NCBI GenBank assembly: GCA_031551865.1
Contig: JAVBMY010000005.1
Span: 167,320 to 231,319 of the forward strand
Reading direction: 5' to 3'
DNA: 64,000 nucleotides
DNA from: Rikenella sp031551865
GTDB taxonomy: Bacteria > Bacteroidota > Bacteroidia > Bacteroidales > Rikenellaceae
Below, in pieces: positions 52,646 through 61,609 of the stretch (its first letter is position 1; the number at the start of each line of letters is the position of its first letter). The notes under the pieces are model-generated. The model had not been told where the DNA came from, did no database searches, and worked only from the letters and a program-made list of their open reading frames with translations. The position numbers and the translations under genes were made by a program.

Positions 52646-53410
52646 ATGGTACAAGCAAAACCCAGCAAAAAAGGGGCCCCCAAGGTAACTGCCGCGAAAC
52701 CCGAAAAGGCCAAAGCCACCGACACCGAACAAACGGCACACGATCCCGAAGCCACCATCGAATCGACCCTCAACCGCTTTGAGCTCTGGATCGAGAAGAA
52801 CGGCCGCACTATCCTGATCGTCTTCGGGGTGGTCGTCCTGCTCGTGGCCGGGTATTTCACCTACAAATACGCGTTCGCCGGCCCGCGTGCCGAACGCGCC
52901 AGCGCCGCCATGTTCCAGGCCCAATATGAATTCGAGCGCGACTCGTTCGCCACGGCCCTGAACGGCAACGCCGCCTTCGACGGCTTCCTCGCCATCGCCG
53001 ACCAGTACGGCAGCACCCCGCAAGGCAACGTCGCCCACCATTACGCCGGGATATGCTACCTGCGCATGGGCCAATTCCAGAACGCCATCGACGAGCTCAC
53101 CAGCTTCAAATCCGTGGATGGGGCCGCCGGCGAAATCATCACCGCCCAAAACTACGGCCTGACCGGCGACGCCTACGTCGAACTCGGCAACCTCGAAGAG
53201 GGCGTCAGGTACTACGAAAAAGCCGCCGCCCACAGCCAGAACGACGACACCACTCCCACCTACCTCAAAAAAGCCGGGATGGCCAACGAAGCCCTCGGCA
53301 ACAAAGAGAAAGCCCTCGAACAATACATGCGCATCAAGCTGGAGTACACCCGTTCGTTCCCCGCGCGCGACATCGACAAATTCATCGCTCACCTCGAACA
53401 AGGGATGTAA
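52646..53410 (+). CDS. Membrane-anchored TPR protein (YfgM-like)
   Basis: 254 aa. A basic, Lys/Ala-rich N-terminus (about 1-45) is followed by one membrane helix (about 53-74, TILIVFGVVVLLVAGYF). After it come TPR-type helical repeats in the periplasm (about 85-250), with blocks such as GICYLRMGQFQNAIDEL and GDAYVELGNLEEGVRYYEKA. The organisation resembles YfgM, a periplasmic chaperone partner of the Sec machinery. Function here is inferred from topology only. It precedes ribH by 160 bp. Confidence 0.8.
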   Translation: MVQAKPSKKGAPKVTAAKPEKAKATDTEQTAHDPEATIESTLNRFELWIEKNGRTILIVFGVVVLLVAGYFTYKYAFAGPRAERASAAMFQAQYEFERDSFATALNGNAAFDGFLAIADQYGSTPQGNVAHHYAGICYLRMGQFQNAIDELTSFKSVDGAAGEIITAQNYGLTGDAYVELGNLEEGVRYYEKAAAHSQNDDTTPTYLKKAGMANEALGNKEKALEQYMRIKLEYTRSFPARDIDKFIAHLEQGM

Positions 53411-53572
53411 TTCCCGCGCCACACTCTCCCCGTATACCGGAGAAACAGGCCCGGAGCCCATTATGGGAAGCGGCAATACTCCGCTCCGGACATCCCGGCA
53501 ACAGGACAACCCCGCAAGCACGACCTTCGCCCCGCGCAGGTCGTTGCTGTTTAAGGCAACACATACAAAGCT

Positions 53573-54103
53573 ATGGCTACAAAATCAAAGAACCTCTCGA
53601 AATTCGACCGCCCGGTACCCTCGGCGCTGGAGATGAAAATCGGCATCGTGGTGTCGGAATGGAACTACGCCATCACCTCGGCACTGCTGAACGGCGCCAT
53701 CCGCACCCTGCTGGCCGCCGGATGCCGCGAAGACATGATCGTTGTGAAATGGGTTCCCGGCACCTTCGAACTTCCGATGGGCGCGCAATACTTCGCCGAA
53801 TACTCCGACGTTGACGGCGTGATCGCCCTCGGTTGCGTGGTGCAGGGCGAAACCCGCCATTTCGACTACGTGTGCGACGGCGTCACCTCCGGCATTCAGC
53901 AGGTGCAACTGAGCTGGAACATGCCTATCGCGTTCGGCGTACTCACCACCGAAAACCAGGAGCAGGCCGAAGACCGCGCCGGTGGAAAACACGGCAACAA
54001 AGGCGACGAAGCCGCCGCGACCCTCATCAAGATGATCGCCCTGCAGATCGAAATGGAAGCCGAAGACGTCGAACCCACCCGATCGCGCTCGATGGTCAAC
54101 TGA
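53573..54103 (+). CDS. ribH: 6,7-dimethyl-8-ribityllumazine synthase
   Basis: 176 aa enzyme of the penultimate riboflavin step, condensing 5-amino-6-ribitylaminouracil with dihydroxybutanone phosphate; it forms large capsid-like oligomers. The N-terminal strand IGIVVSEWNY binds the pyrimidine, GTFELPMGAQ binds the phosphate (about 62-71), and GETRHFDYV carries the catalytic His (about 89-97). The motif FGVLTTENQEQAEDRAGG is standard. Slight C-terminal extension. No FMN riboswitch or other rib gene is adjacent. Confidence 0.95.
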   Translation: MATKSKNLSKFDRPVPSALEMKIGIVVSEWNYAITSALLNGAIRTLLAAGCREDMIVVKWVPGTFELPMGAQYFAEYSDVDGVIALGCVVQGETRHFDYVCDGVTSGIQQVQLSWNMPIAFGVLTTENQEQAEDRAGGKHGNKGDEAAATLIKMIALQIEMEAEDVEPTRSRSMVN

Positions 54104-54213
54104 CCCCTGAGGCTGAAACCGCCCGAGCAGCAGATTCGAATACAACAGCATTTTGCCTTTGAACCGGCGGATTACCCCCACACGGTTCCGGCAGACAAAG
54201 GGGTCCCCGGCCC

Positions 54214-54350
54214 TGTCATCCCGGGCGAAGGTGCGTCCGCGCACCCCGGCTCTTTTTACATGTCCTCCCGAGCGAAGCCGAGGGAACTTTTCAACGACAA
54301 TTACGATGTCGATTTATTGAAAAGTTCCCTCGGCTTCGCTCGGGAGGACA
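54214..54350. repeat. Family A element (copy A10) with extra module, perfect 34 bp arms
   Basis: Arms 54261-54294 and 54317-54350 are identical over 34 bp in reverse complement and share a variant tip TGTCCTCCC (others TGTCATCCC). A left module (54214-54260) begins TGTCATCCCGGGCGAAG, holds GTGCGTCCGCGCACC, and recurs inverted beside copy A11. Confidence 0.9.
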
Positions 54351-54369
54351 TATCTAGAAGGTACGACTC

Positions 54370-55317
54370 TTATTCTTCCGCCGGGAAATCGAATGTCGCC
54401 TCGACCGGATAGTGGTCCGACAGGAAGGGGACGCCGTAGCCGTCGGTGATGACATTGTAGTTCAACGGCATGAAGTAGCGGTAGAATACCAAGTCGATCA
54501 CCCCGTCCTTGGGCACTGCCGCTCCGGTGCGGAAACCGTTGAACGTATAGCCCGGCAGCGACGAGGTCGGCCACGGCGCCGTGCGTGCTTCGCGGAACAC
54601 GTAGAGCAGCGTGCGGAGGACAGGATTCGAAAGCGTCGAATTGAAATCGCCTGTGATCACAACCGGCAAGCCCTGCTGTTTGGCCGGGAGGGCTTCCATT
54701 ATGGTATTCGACGAACCGGCAGCGCGTTGCGTAAACTGGCGTCCGGCCACGGACGGCAGATCAAGGGCCGGGGCTCCCGAAAGCTGGAGCGCCCGGGACA
54801 CTAGCAAAATAGCGCTCTGGGCGCGGGCTTCGGTGCCCACGTGGTCGAAATGCGTATTCAGCGCCACGAACTCCCGGCCCGACTGGCGATCACGGAGCTT
54901 GGCCCACGTCACGATACGGATACAGGCGGCATCCCAGCCGATCGAGGGTGTTTCGGGCGTTTCGCTAAGCCAGAAATTCCCGCTTTCGAGCAGTTCGAAA
55001 CGGTTCTTATTATAAAAAAGTGCGGCGAACTCACCGGCCTCCTTACCGTCGTCACGACCCACGCCCACATAGGCATAATCGGCTCTGAGTGCCGAGTCGA
55101 GGAACGCCACCTGGTGGGCAAGGCCCTCCTGTATGCCGAGCACATCGGGCTTTTCGGCCTTGAGCATCGTCACCACCGCGGCGCGGCGGGCAGGCCAGGC
55201 ATTGACGCCGTCGGCCGGGTTGTCGTAGCGGATGTTGAACGTCATCACCTTAAACGGTGCGGCACAGGCGCTCGCCGACAGCAACAGGGCCACGGCGGAT
55301 AGAATCATTTTTTTCAT
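54370..55317 (-). CDS. Secreted endonuclease/exonuclease/phosphatase (EEP) family protein
   Basis: 315 aa with a signal peptide (about 1-19, ending ACA). EEP fold: MTFNIRYDNP (about 25-34) with the metal-binding Asn, IQEG (Glu about 62), NTHFDHVG, GDFNS (about 223-227) and SDHYPVEATF (about 301-310) with the catalytic His. All active-site blocks are present. Substrates in this family range from DNA to phosphoesters; a secreted role is inferred. A family A repeat follows. Confidence 0.88.
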   Translation of the reverse strand: MKKMILSAVALLLSASACAAPFKVMTFNIRYDNPADGVNAWPARRAAVVTMLKAEKPDVLGIQEGLAHQVAFLDSALRADYAYVGVGRDDGKEAGEFAALFYNKNRFELLESGNFWLSETPETPSIGWDAACIRIVTWAKLRDRQSGREFVALNTHFDHVGTEARAQSAILLVSRALQLSGAPALDLPSVAGRQFTQRAAGSSNTIMEALPAKQQGLPVVITGDFNSTLSNPVLRTLLYVFREARTAPWPTSSLPGYTFNGFRTGAAVPKDGVIDLVFYRYFMPLNYNVITDGYGVPFLSDHYPVEATFDFPAEE

Positions 55318-55420
55318 GGCAAGAATTTGGTTATCGTATGATCAACAATTATAAAGGTATGGTCAGCATTCTTCAACGACCGGTCGACACGGGCACTCGT
55401 AAGCCTCTGCAAGATTTCCA

Positions 55421-55476
55421 TAGAAAAGAAGCGCCCGGCCCGTACTCCCCTGCGCTATAAGCGCGACGGGCCGGGC
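55421..55476 (-). terminator. Terminator of the TrmH-like gene
   Basis: 11 bp perfect stem (55433-55443 with 55466-55476) and a U-rich tail CTTCTTTTCTA on the minus strand. It lies about 100 bp past the TrmH-like stop. Confidence 0.65.
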
Positions 55477-55572
55477 ACTCTCCCTCGCCAAAATACCTTC
55501 CGGCATTCCGGCCCGGTCGATACGGCTCCGGAGCCTGCCCTGGGCGAAGCCGAATGGGGTCGCCGCAATCCA

Positions 55573-56118
55573 TTACAATATTCTCGGGGCAAGCTGCCGG
55601 AACGCCTCCCACAGCACCACTCCCCCGGCCACCGACACATTGAGCGAATGCTTCGTGCCCACCTGCGGGATTTCGATCGCCGTGTGGCACGACGGGAGCA
55701 ATTCCGCGTCCACCCCCTCGACCTCGTTACCGAACACCAGGGCGCACTTGCGGTGCCCGTCGCCCACGAAATCAAAATCTGGCAACGGGACAGCCTCGTC
55801 GACCTGTTCAACCGCAACCAGCGTATAGCCCTCGTCGCGCAACGCTTCGAGTGCCTCGGCCGTCGAGGAGAAATAACTCCACGCCACCGTATCCTCGGCC
55901 CCGAGCGCCGTTTTGTGGATCTCGCGCGAGGGCGGCACTGCCGTGATCCCGCACAACGCGAGCTTCGAAACCCCGAATGCGTCGCACGTCCGGAAAAACG
56001 AGCCCACGTTCTGTGCGCTGCGGACATTATCCAGCACCACGGCAAGCGGCAGCTTGCGGGCCCCGGCAAACGCTTTGGGCGAGAGCCTGCCCAGATCGGC
56101 ATTGCTGATTTTTTTCAT
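55573..56118 (-). CDS. TrmH/SpoU family RNA 2'-O-methyltransferase
   Basis: 181 aa lone SpoU domain. Motifs are DNVRSAQNVGSFFRTCDAFG (about 30-49) with the catalytic Arg, LVFGNEVEGV (about 128-137), and IEIPQVGTKHSLNVSVAGGVVLWE (about 149-172). These form the trefoil-knot SAM site. Specificity (tRNA or rRNA) cannot be read from sequence. The short length fits TrmL/TrmH-like enzymes without extra domains. Divergent from the pyrophosphatase gene. Confidence 0.9.
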   Translation of the reverse strand: MKKISNADLGRLSPKAFAGARKLPLAVVLDNVRSAQNVGSFFRTCDAFGVSKLALCGITAVPPSREIHKTALGAEDTVAWSYFSSTAEALEALRDEGYTLVAVEQVDEAVPLPDFDFVGDGHRKCALVFGNEVEGVDAELLPSCHTAIEIPQVGTKHSLNVSVAGGVVLWEAFRQLAPRIL

Positions 56119-56169
56119 CGTATCCTCTTCGTTCGTCCCGCTAAGTTACGAAATTATAGGTTGTTTTCT

Positions 56170-56177
56170 TATCTTTG
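56170..56177 (+). promoter_or_regulatory. -7 box of the pyrophosphatase gene
   Basis: TATCTTTG, 109 bp upstream of the ATG at 56286. Weak -33 match 20 bp upstream. Confidence 0.45.
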
Positions 56178-56285
56178 CCTTATTCCGGCCCGCCCGCAAA
56201 AAGCATGAGCGGGCAGCCGCCCCGAACGGCCGATACGACGTGGGCCCGGATCCGCAACGTAACTAACCAAACAAACAATTTCCCT

Positions 56286-58523
56286 ATGCAGAATTTTTTC
56301 CAAACATTGGCGGACATTCCCGGCCTCTTCTGGCTGGTGCCGGTCTCCTCGATCATTGCCCTCTGTTTCGCGGGTTACTTTTTCAGGCAGATGAAACGCG
56401 CGAGCGAAGGCACCGACCGCATGAAAGAAATCGCCAAACACGTGCGCCAGGGCGCCATGGCCTACCTGAAACAACAGTATAAAGTGGTGACCATCGTATT
56501 TATCGTACTGGCCGTATTCTTCGCCGTGCTGGCCTACGGGTTCAACGTGCAGAACCACTGGGTGCCGTTCGCGTTCCTGACCGGGGGTTTCTTCTCGGGC
56601 CTCGCCGGGTTCATCGGCATGAAGACCGCCACCTATGCTTCGGCCCGTACCGCGCAGGCCGCCAGCGAATCGCTGAACCGCGGCCTGCGTGTCGCCTTCC
56701 GCAGCGGCGCCGTGATGGGGCTTACCGTCGTGGGGCTCGGCCTGCTCGACATTGCCCTGTGGTATATCGTGCTCAACTATTTCGAAGCCGACTCGGCCGG
56801 TAAAATGGTCGCCATCACCACCACCATGCTGACCTTCGGGATGGGCGCCTCGACCCAGGCCCTGTTCGCCCGTGTGGGCGGCGGTATCTACACCAAAGCC
56901 GCCGACGTGGGCGCCGACCTCGTGGGTAAAGTCGAAGCCGGCATCCCCGAAGACGACCCCCGCAACCCCGCCACCATTGCCGACAACGTGGGCGACAACG
57001 TGGGCGACGTGGCCGGCATGGGCGCCGACCTCTACGAAAGCTACTGCGGATCGATCCTCGCCACCGCCGCCCTCGGCGCATCGGCCTTTGTGATCAACCC
57101 CGAGCTCCAGCTCAAAGCCGTCTTCGCCCCAATGCTTATCGCCGCCGTCGGCATCCTGCTCTCGATCATCGGCATCTTCCTGGTGCGCACCAAAGAGGGT
57201 GCCACGATGAAGAAACTGCTCGGTTCGCTCGGCCTCGGTGTGAACGTGAGTTCGATCCTGATCGCCATCGCCACTTTCGGCATCCTCTATTTCCTTGGTA
57301 TTGAGAACTGGCTCGGCCTTTCGTTCTCGGTGATCACAGGCCTCGTGGCCGGGATCATCATCGGACAAGCCACCGAATATTACACCTCGCACTCTTATAA
57401 ACCGACCCAGCGCGTCGCCAAGAGCGGCGAAACCGGACCCGCCACCGTGATCATCTCCGGACTCGGGCTCGGCATGCTTTCGACCGCTATCCCGGTGTTG
57501 ACCATCGGCGCCGCGATCATCCTGGCCTTCCTTTGCGCTACCGGGTTCGACGTTCAAAACATGCTTACCGCCGACAACCTGATCAAAGGGCTCTACGGCA
57601 TCGGCATCGCTGCCGTAGGTATGCTCTCGACCCTGGGAATCACCCTGGCTACCGACGCCTATGGCCCCATCGCCGACAACGCCGGCGGCAACGCCGAAAT
57701 GAGCGGCCTCGACCCCGAAGTGCGCAAACGCACCGACGCCCTCGACGCCCTCGGCAACACCACCGCCGCCACCGGCAAAGGATTCGCCATCGGCTCGGCC
57801 GCCCTCACCGCCCTCGCCCTGATGGCCTCGTACCTCGAAGAGATCAAGATCGCCTTCGAACGCATGGGCGACAAAGCGGTCGAAGTGATGGGCAACACCT
57901 TCGCCGCTTCGGACCTGGCCCACGCCAGCATCCCGCAACTGATGGAGACCTTCAGGATCAACCTGATGAACCCCAACGTGCTGATCGGCGTGTTCATCGG
58001 CTCGATGATGGCTTTCGTATTCTGCGGCCTCACCATGAACGCCGTGGGCCGTGCCGCCCAGTCGATGGTCGAGGAGGTACGCCGCCAGTTCCGCGAGATC
58101 AAAGGTATCCTCACGGGCGAAGCCACGCCCGACTATGCCCGTTGCGTGGCCATCTCGACCCGCGGCGCCCAGCGCGAAATGCTCGTGCCCTCGATCCTGG
58201 CCATCGCCGCTCCGATCATCACCGGGCTCATCTTCGGTGTGGCCGGGGTCATGGGCCTGCTCGTGGGCGGGCTCGGCGCAGGCTTTGTGCTCGCCATCTT
58301 CATGGCCAACTCGGGCGGTGCCTGGGACAATGCCAAGAAATTCATCGAAGAAGGCAACCACGGCGGCAAAGGCTCCGACCCGCACAAAGCTACTGTCGTG
58401 GGCGACACCGTCGGCGACCCGTTCAAGGATACCAGCGGCCCATCGCTCAACATCCTGATCAAACTGATGAGCATGGTGGCCATCGTGATGGCCGGACTGA
58501 CCGTTGCCTGGTCGCTGCTGTAA
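56286..58523 (+). CDS. hppA: Membrane pyrophosphatase, K+-dependent (probable Na+ pump)
   Basis: 745 aa with about 16 membrane helices. It hydrolyses pyrophosphate to pump Na+ or H+. Start at 56286 (MQNFFQTL). Substrate-binding acidic blocks are DDPRNPATIADNVGDNVGD (about 222-240), TDAYGPIADNAGGNAEMS (about 456-473) and the C-terminal KGSDPHKATVVGDTVGDPFKD. The motif GNTTAATGKG with Ala marks K+-dependent enzymes (K+-independent ones have Lys there). K+-dependent enzymes include the Na+ pumps. Exact ion is not proven. Ends before a family A repeat. Confidence 0.95.
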   Translation: MQNFFQTLADIPGLFWLVPVSSIIALCFAGYFFRQMKRASEGTDRMKEIAKHVRQGAMAYLKQQYKVVTIVFIVLAVFFAVLAYGFNVQNHWVPFAFLTGGFFSGLAGFIGMKTATYASARTAQAASESLNRGLRVAFRSGAVMGLTVVGLGLLDIALWYIVLNYFEADSAGKMVAITTTMLTFGMGASTQALFARVGGGIYTKAADVGADLVGKVEAGIPEDDPRNPATIADNVGDNVGDVAGMGADLYESYCGSILATAALGASAFVINPELQLKAVFAPMLIAAVGILLSIIGIFLVRTKEGATMKKLLGSLGLGVNVSSILIAIATFGILYFLGIENWLGLSFSVITGLVAGIIIGQATEYYTSHSYKPTQRVAKSGETGPATVIISGLGLGMLSTAIPVLTIGAAIILAFLCATGFDVQNMLTADNLIKGLYGIGIAAVGMLSTLGITLATDAYGPIADNAGGNAEMSGLDPEVRKRTDALDALGNTTAATGKGFAIGSAALTALALMASYLEEIKIAFERMGDKAVEVMGNTFAASDLAHASIPQLMETFRINLMNPNVLIGVFIGSMMAFVFCGLTMNAVGRAAQSMVEEVRRQFREIKGILTGEATPDYARCVAISTRGAQREMLVPSILAIAAPIITGLIFGVAGVMGLLVGGLGAGFVLAIFMANSGGAWDNAKKFIEEGNHGGKGSDPHKATVVGDTVGDPFKDTSGPSLNILIKLMSMVAIVMAGLTVAWSLL

Positions 58524-58588
58524 GGTGCGATCATAATGTATATACCAAAAGCAGGGTCGGCACTATGTGCCGACCCTGCTTCATTGAT

Positions 58589-58694
58589 TGTCATCCCGAG
58601 CAAAGCCGAGGGAACTTTTCAACGATTGATCGCTGACCGTAATGGCAGTTTGATCCGTTATTGAAAAGTTCCCTCGGCTTTGCTCGGGATGACA
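58589..58694. repeat. Family A element (copy A11), perfect 34 bp arms
   Basis: Arms 58589-58622 and 58661-58694 are identical in reverse complement over 34 bp, with variant GAGCAAAGCC matched by GGCTTTGCTC. Arms extend as far as AACTTTTCAA, as in A10. Confidence 0.9.
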
Positions 58695-58733
58695 TAAAAA
58701 CCCGGGGTGCGCAGACGCACCGCTCGGGATGAC
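58695..58733. repeat. Accessory module next to copy A11, shared with A10 in inverse orientation
   Basis: CGGGGTGCGCAGACGCACC, then GCTCGGGATGACA. The reverse complement of the A10 left module reads the same apart from single-base changes. It indicates a third component found with full family A copies. Confidence 0.7.
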
Positions 58734-58735
58734 AG

Positions 58736-59323
58736 TTATACGTAAAATAGCCGTTGCAGTATCCCGGAAAGCGATGCCAACGCCCCGTCAATATCCCACA
58801 GTGTCCTTGGGTCGCCGACATAATTCGATATGGCGCGAAGTTGTAGGAACTCGACATCAGAGAATGCAGAACAGACTTCGAAAAAAGCGGCACCCTCCAT
58901 GCTCTCCACCTGCGCCTGCAAGGAGACCAGCGGCGTACAGGCAGTATTAGCGCTTTGTCCGGTGACTGTGGGCACATTTAATAGTTTTGCATACTTTGCT
59001 GCAAAAGGGCATTCCGCTACAACAGAGCCGAACGGTTCGAAAGCTCCGGTTTCCGACCGGCAGGCCCCCAAATCCGCCTGAAAGTCACTACCCACCATCA
59101 CCACACCGCCGATAGCAAGCGAGCGGTCGAAAGCCCCTGCTATCCCGGCCTGAACGACCATTGCCACCGAACCATCCGAAGAAAGCACCCGCGTAGCCGC
59201 AGCCGCCGCAGCCCCGGCCCCCATGCCGGTAATCAACCAATGCACGGGCAATCCTTCCAACGCCTCGCGCAGGGGACGCTGTTCGAGTTCCGTGGCACAC
59301 AGTATGGCAACGCGCGGTTCCAT
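58736..59323 (-). CDS. mqnB: Futalosine hydrolase (MqnB)
   Basis: 195 aa nucleoside phosphorylase-like enzyme that cleaves futalosine to dehypoxanthinyl futalosine in the alternative menaquinone pathway. Signature QAGIAGAFDRSLAIGGVV (about 58-75), DFQADLGA (about 79-86) and the catalytic region ESMEGAAFFEVC (about 140-151). Length slightly short, with all main blocks present. The start at 59323 immediately abuts the stop of the GtrA-like gene, indicating an operon. It may also act on other adenosine-type nucleosides, so the call is strong but not absolute. Confidence 0.88.
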   Translation of the reverse strand: MEPRVAILCATELEQRPLREALEGLPVHWLITGMGAGAAAAAATRVLSSDGSVAMVVQAGIAGAFDRSLAIGGVVMVGSDFQADLGACRSETGAFEPFGSVVAECPFAAKYAKLLNVPTVTGQSANTACTPLVSLQAQVESMEGAAFFEVCSAFSDVEFLQLRAISNYVGDPRTLWDIDGALASLSGILQRLFYV

Positions 59324-59752
59324 CTACGAAGTACGGGGACGAAAAGTGTAGAGGTGGTTGGCCGTGAAATTCCACAGCGTGACGACCAACGTGGCCACTG
59401 CCTTGGCGATCCAGAACGAGTGCATCGGGAAGCCCGTCCACGTGACCGTGTCGGCCATCAGGGCGGTAAGCGACCAGACGATCAGCGTGTTGATTCCCAG
59501 TCCGACAAGGGCTACGGCAAAGAAGCGGGCATACTCGCCCGCCACGTTTTTGTTGGTGCTACGCCACGTCCACAGGCGGTTCAGGAAATAGTTCGATGTA
59601 GCCGCCAGCGTGAAGCCGACGGCATTGGCCAGCAATTCGGGCGTCCCGGCCACATCGCGCAGCAGGTAAGTGATCCCGAAATCCAGTACGATACCCGTGG
59701 CGCCCACGATACCGAATTTAACGAACTTTATGAGGGTTGGCGATAGATTCAC
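59324..59752 (-). CDS. GtrA family membrane protein
   Basis: 142 aa from a GTG at 59752 (VNLSPTLIKFVKFG, read as Met). A TACCTTTA box at 59757-59764 lies directly upstream, so the ATG at 59800 is upstream of the promoter and is rejected. Four membrane helices (about 10-30, 37-57, 75-98 and 108-130). GtrA proteins are thought to help move or modify polyprenyl-phosphate sugars. ANAVGFTLAATSNYFLNRLWTW is the family hallmark. Coupled to mqnB with no gap between stop and start. Confidence 0.8.
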   Translation of the reverse strand: MNLSPTLIKFVKFGIVGATGIVLDFGITYLLRDVAGTPELLANAVGFTLAATSNYFLNRLWTWRSTNKNVAGEYARFFAVALVGLGINTLIVWSLTALMADTVTWTGFPMHSFWIAKAVATLVVTLWNFTANHLYTFRPRTS

Positions 59753-59756
59753 TGTG

Positions 59757-59764
59757 TAAAGGTA
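59757..59764 (-). promoter_or_regulatory. -7 box next to the GtrA start
   Basis: Minus-strand TACCTTTA (one mismatch to TAnnTTTG), ending 4 nt before the GTG start. Predicts a leaderless transcript. Confidence 0.45.
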
Positions 59765-59869
59765 GCAAAATATGGAGTTAAGTAAACGGGGGCTCATCAA
59801 CTATTCAGAATCTAAATCAGCAGGCCTCACGATTTCACCAAGCCAAACGACCGGCCCCGCCCTTTTCAT

Positions 59870-59957
59870 CGTGACACCCCCGCGCGGCAGGCTATAAGAC
59901 TCGCCTGCGGCCCGTTTCCGCCCGTCGCTGGCGGAGGGCTATAGCGGATAAGCATTA
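59870..59957. mobile_element. Truncated relative of the bioB-upstream MITE
   Basis: GGAGGGCTATAGCGGATAAGCATTA at the right end resembles the MITE right end (GGAGGGTATGATT, then GCGGATAAGCATTA). It shares the last 11 bases of the terminal repeat and the TTA flank; no left end is seen. It adjoins the flippase promoter. Confidence 0.5.
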
Positions 59958-59963
59958 TAATTA

Positions 59964-59971
59964 TACCTTTG
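59964..59971 (+). promoter_or_regulatory. -7 box of the flippase gene
   Basis: TACCTTTG, 33 bp upstream of the GTG start at 60005. It lies 6 bp beyond the MITE-like end, so the element may supply part of the promoter. Confidence 0.5.
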
Positions 59972-60004
59972 TGAAATCAACCGCAAACCATCGAACCACT
60001 CTCC

Positions 60005-61609
60005 GTGTCCCGCCTGACCTATAGCGCCCGGAACGCCCGCGTTTCGCTGATGTTCTACCTGCTGATGCTGGTGTTGAACTTCTTTTCGCGCCGCGTCTTC
60101 ATTGACGAGCTGGGCGACCAGCTGGTCGGCCTCTCGACCGCCGTGACCAGCTACGTCGGGATGCTCAACCTGGCCGACATGGGGATCGCCACGGCCATCG
60201 CCTCGGCACTCTACGCCCCTCTGCTGCGCGGCTCGAAGGACGAGATCCGCGACATTATTTCGCTGTTCGGGTTCCTGTTCCGCATCGTCGGGCTGGTGAT
60301 TGCCGGGGCCGGGATCGTGTTCATGCTCTTCATCCCCCGGATCTTCGCCTCGGAAGTGGCCGGCGGGCTCGACCTCGGCTATGCCTACGCCGCCTTCGGC
60401 ACCATGCTGACCACCACGCTGCTCAGCTACATGGTCAACTACCGGCAGAACCTGCTGATCGCCGATCAGAAGAACTACGTGGTCGCCACGATCACCAACA
60501 CATTACTTATTCTCAAGGTGCTGCTACAGATGGCCGCCCTGAAATGGTTCAGCGGGGGCTACCTCTCGTGGCTGGCCCTCGAACTGGTGAGCGGTTTCGC
60601 CCTCTGCGCGTGGCTCGGCGTGCGGCTGCGGCGCGAATACCCGTGGTTGCACACATCGATCCGCCTGGGGCGCGGCATGGTGAAACGCTACCGCGGCATC
60701 TTCCGTAACGTGAAGCTCGTCTTCTCGCAGCGCATCGCTACTTATGTATTGCAACAGGCCGACCCGATCATCGTGTCGAATATCCTGTCGCTCGCCTCGG
60801 CCACCTACTACACCAACTACACGATGATCGTAGGCCGTGTGGCGCTGGCCATCACCGGGACGATGGCAGGCAACGCCGCCAGCATAGGTAACCTCGTGGC
60901 CGAGGGCGACGCCGGCAAAACCCGCCACGTCTACTGGCAGCTCAACGTCTTTTATTTCTGGCTGGCCGGGATCGCCGCGTTCGGGTTCTGGGTGTTCATC
61001 ACGCCCTTCATTCCGCTGTGGCTCACCAGCTACGAGATTTTCGGCTGGGACATCCTGGCCCTGCTCGTGTTCAACCTCTTCATTGCGATCCTCCGGCAGA
61101 ATACCCAGGCATTCCTGAACGCTTACGGGCTATTCGGCGACTGGTGGGCCTCCTGGACCGAAGCCGGAATCAACCTGACGATCTCAATCTGGGCCGGGAT
61201 CGAATTCGGGATCATCGGCGTGGCCGCCGGAACAGCCATCAGTTGCGGCCTTTCGACGCTCATCTGGAAACCTTACTTCCTCTACCGCCGCGGCTTCCAA
61301 CGGTCGTCGGGCGAATACTGGCTGACGGCGCTCAAGTTCGCAACCATCATCACAGGATCAGCCCTCGTGGTCTGGGAAGGGGCCGGGCTGGGCATGCTCG
61401 GGCCGAACTACATCACCTGCGGGGCCGAACTCATTCCGGCCTGGCTACCGGCCATGGACACATGGCACGGCATTATCGTCAATGTACTGGTGCTGATGCC
61501 GGTGTATGTGCTGCTGAGCGGCGGTCTGCTCTACCTGTGTTCGCCCAGCATGCGCTCGCTCGTGAAGGTATGGCGGGATATGCTACGCAAACGGCTCGGC
61601 CGTAGCTAA
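60005..61609 (+). CDS. Wzx-like polysaccharide flippase (MATE/MOP superfamily)
   Basis: 534 aa, GTG start at 60005, with about 12-14 membrane helices. The N-terminal half shows FFSRRVFIDELGDQLVGL and NLADMGIATAIASAL (about 42-70), typical of polysaccharide exporters. It likely flips lipid-linked oligosaccharides. No nearby glycosyltransferases or other polysaccharide genes belong to a visible cluster. Frameshift-free. The substrate is unknown. Confidence 0.85.
   Translation: MSRLTYSARNARVSLMFYLLMLVLNFFSRRVFIDELGDQLVGLSTAVTSYVGMLNLADMGIATAIASALYAPLLRGSKDEIRDIISLFGFLFRIVGLVIAGAGIVFMLFIPRIFASEVAGGLDLGYAYAAFGTMLTTTLLSYMVNYRQNLLIADQKNYVVATITNTLLILKVLLQMAALKWFSGGYLSWLALELVSGFALCAWLGVRLRREYPWLHTSIRLGRGMVKRYRGIFRNVKLVFSQRIATYVLQQADPIIVSNILSLASATYYTNYTMIVGRVALAITGTMAGNAASIGNLVAEGDAGKTRHVYWQLNVFYFWLAGIAAFGFWVFITPFIPLWLTSYEIFGWDILALLVFNLFIAILRQNTQAFLNAYGLFGDWWASWTEAGINLTISIWAGIEFGIIGVAAGTAISCGLSTLIWKPYFLYRRGFQRSSGEYWLTALKFATIITGSALVVWEGAGLGMLGPNYITCGAELIPAWLPAMDTWHGIIVNVLVLMPVYVLLSGGLLYLCSPSMRSLVKVWRDMLRKRLGRS

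Noticed and set aside
56169..58385. 738-codon open frame opposite the pyrophosphatase gene
   Set aside because: Composition (Gly, His, Glu-rich) is typical of antisense to a codon-biased membrane protein; no motif found.
59753..59800. ATG start at 59800 for the GtrA gene
   Set aside because: The probable promoter box lies downstream of it, and the extra residues do not fit the family.
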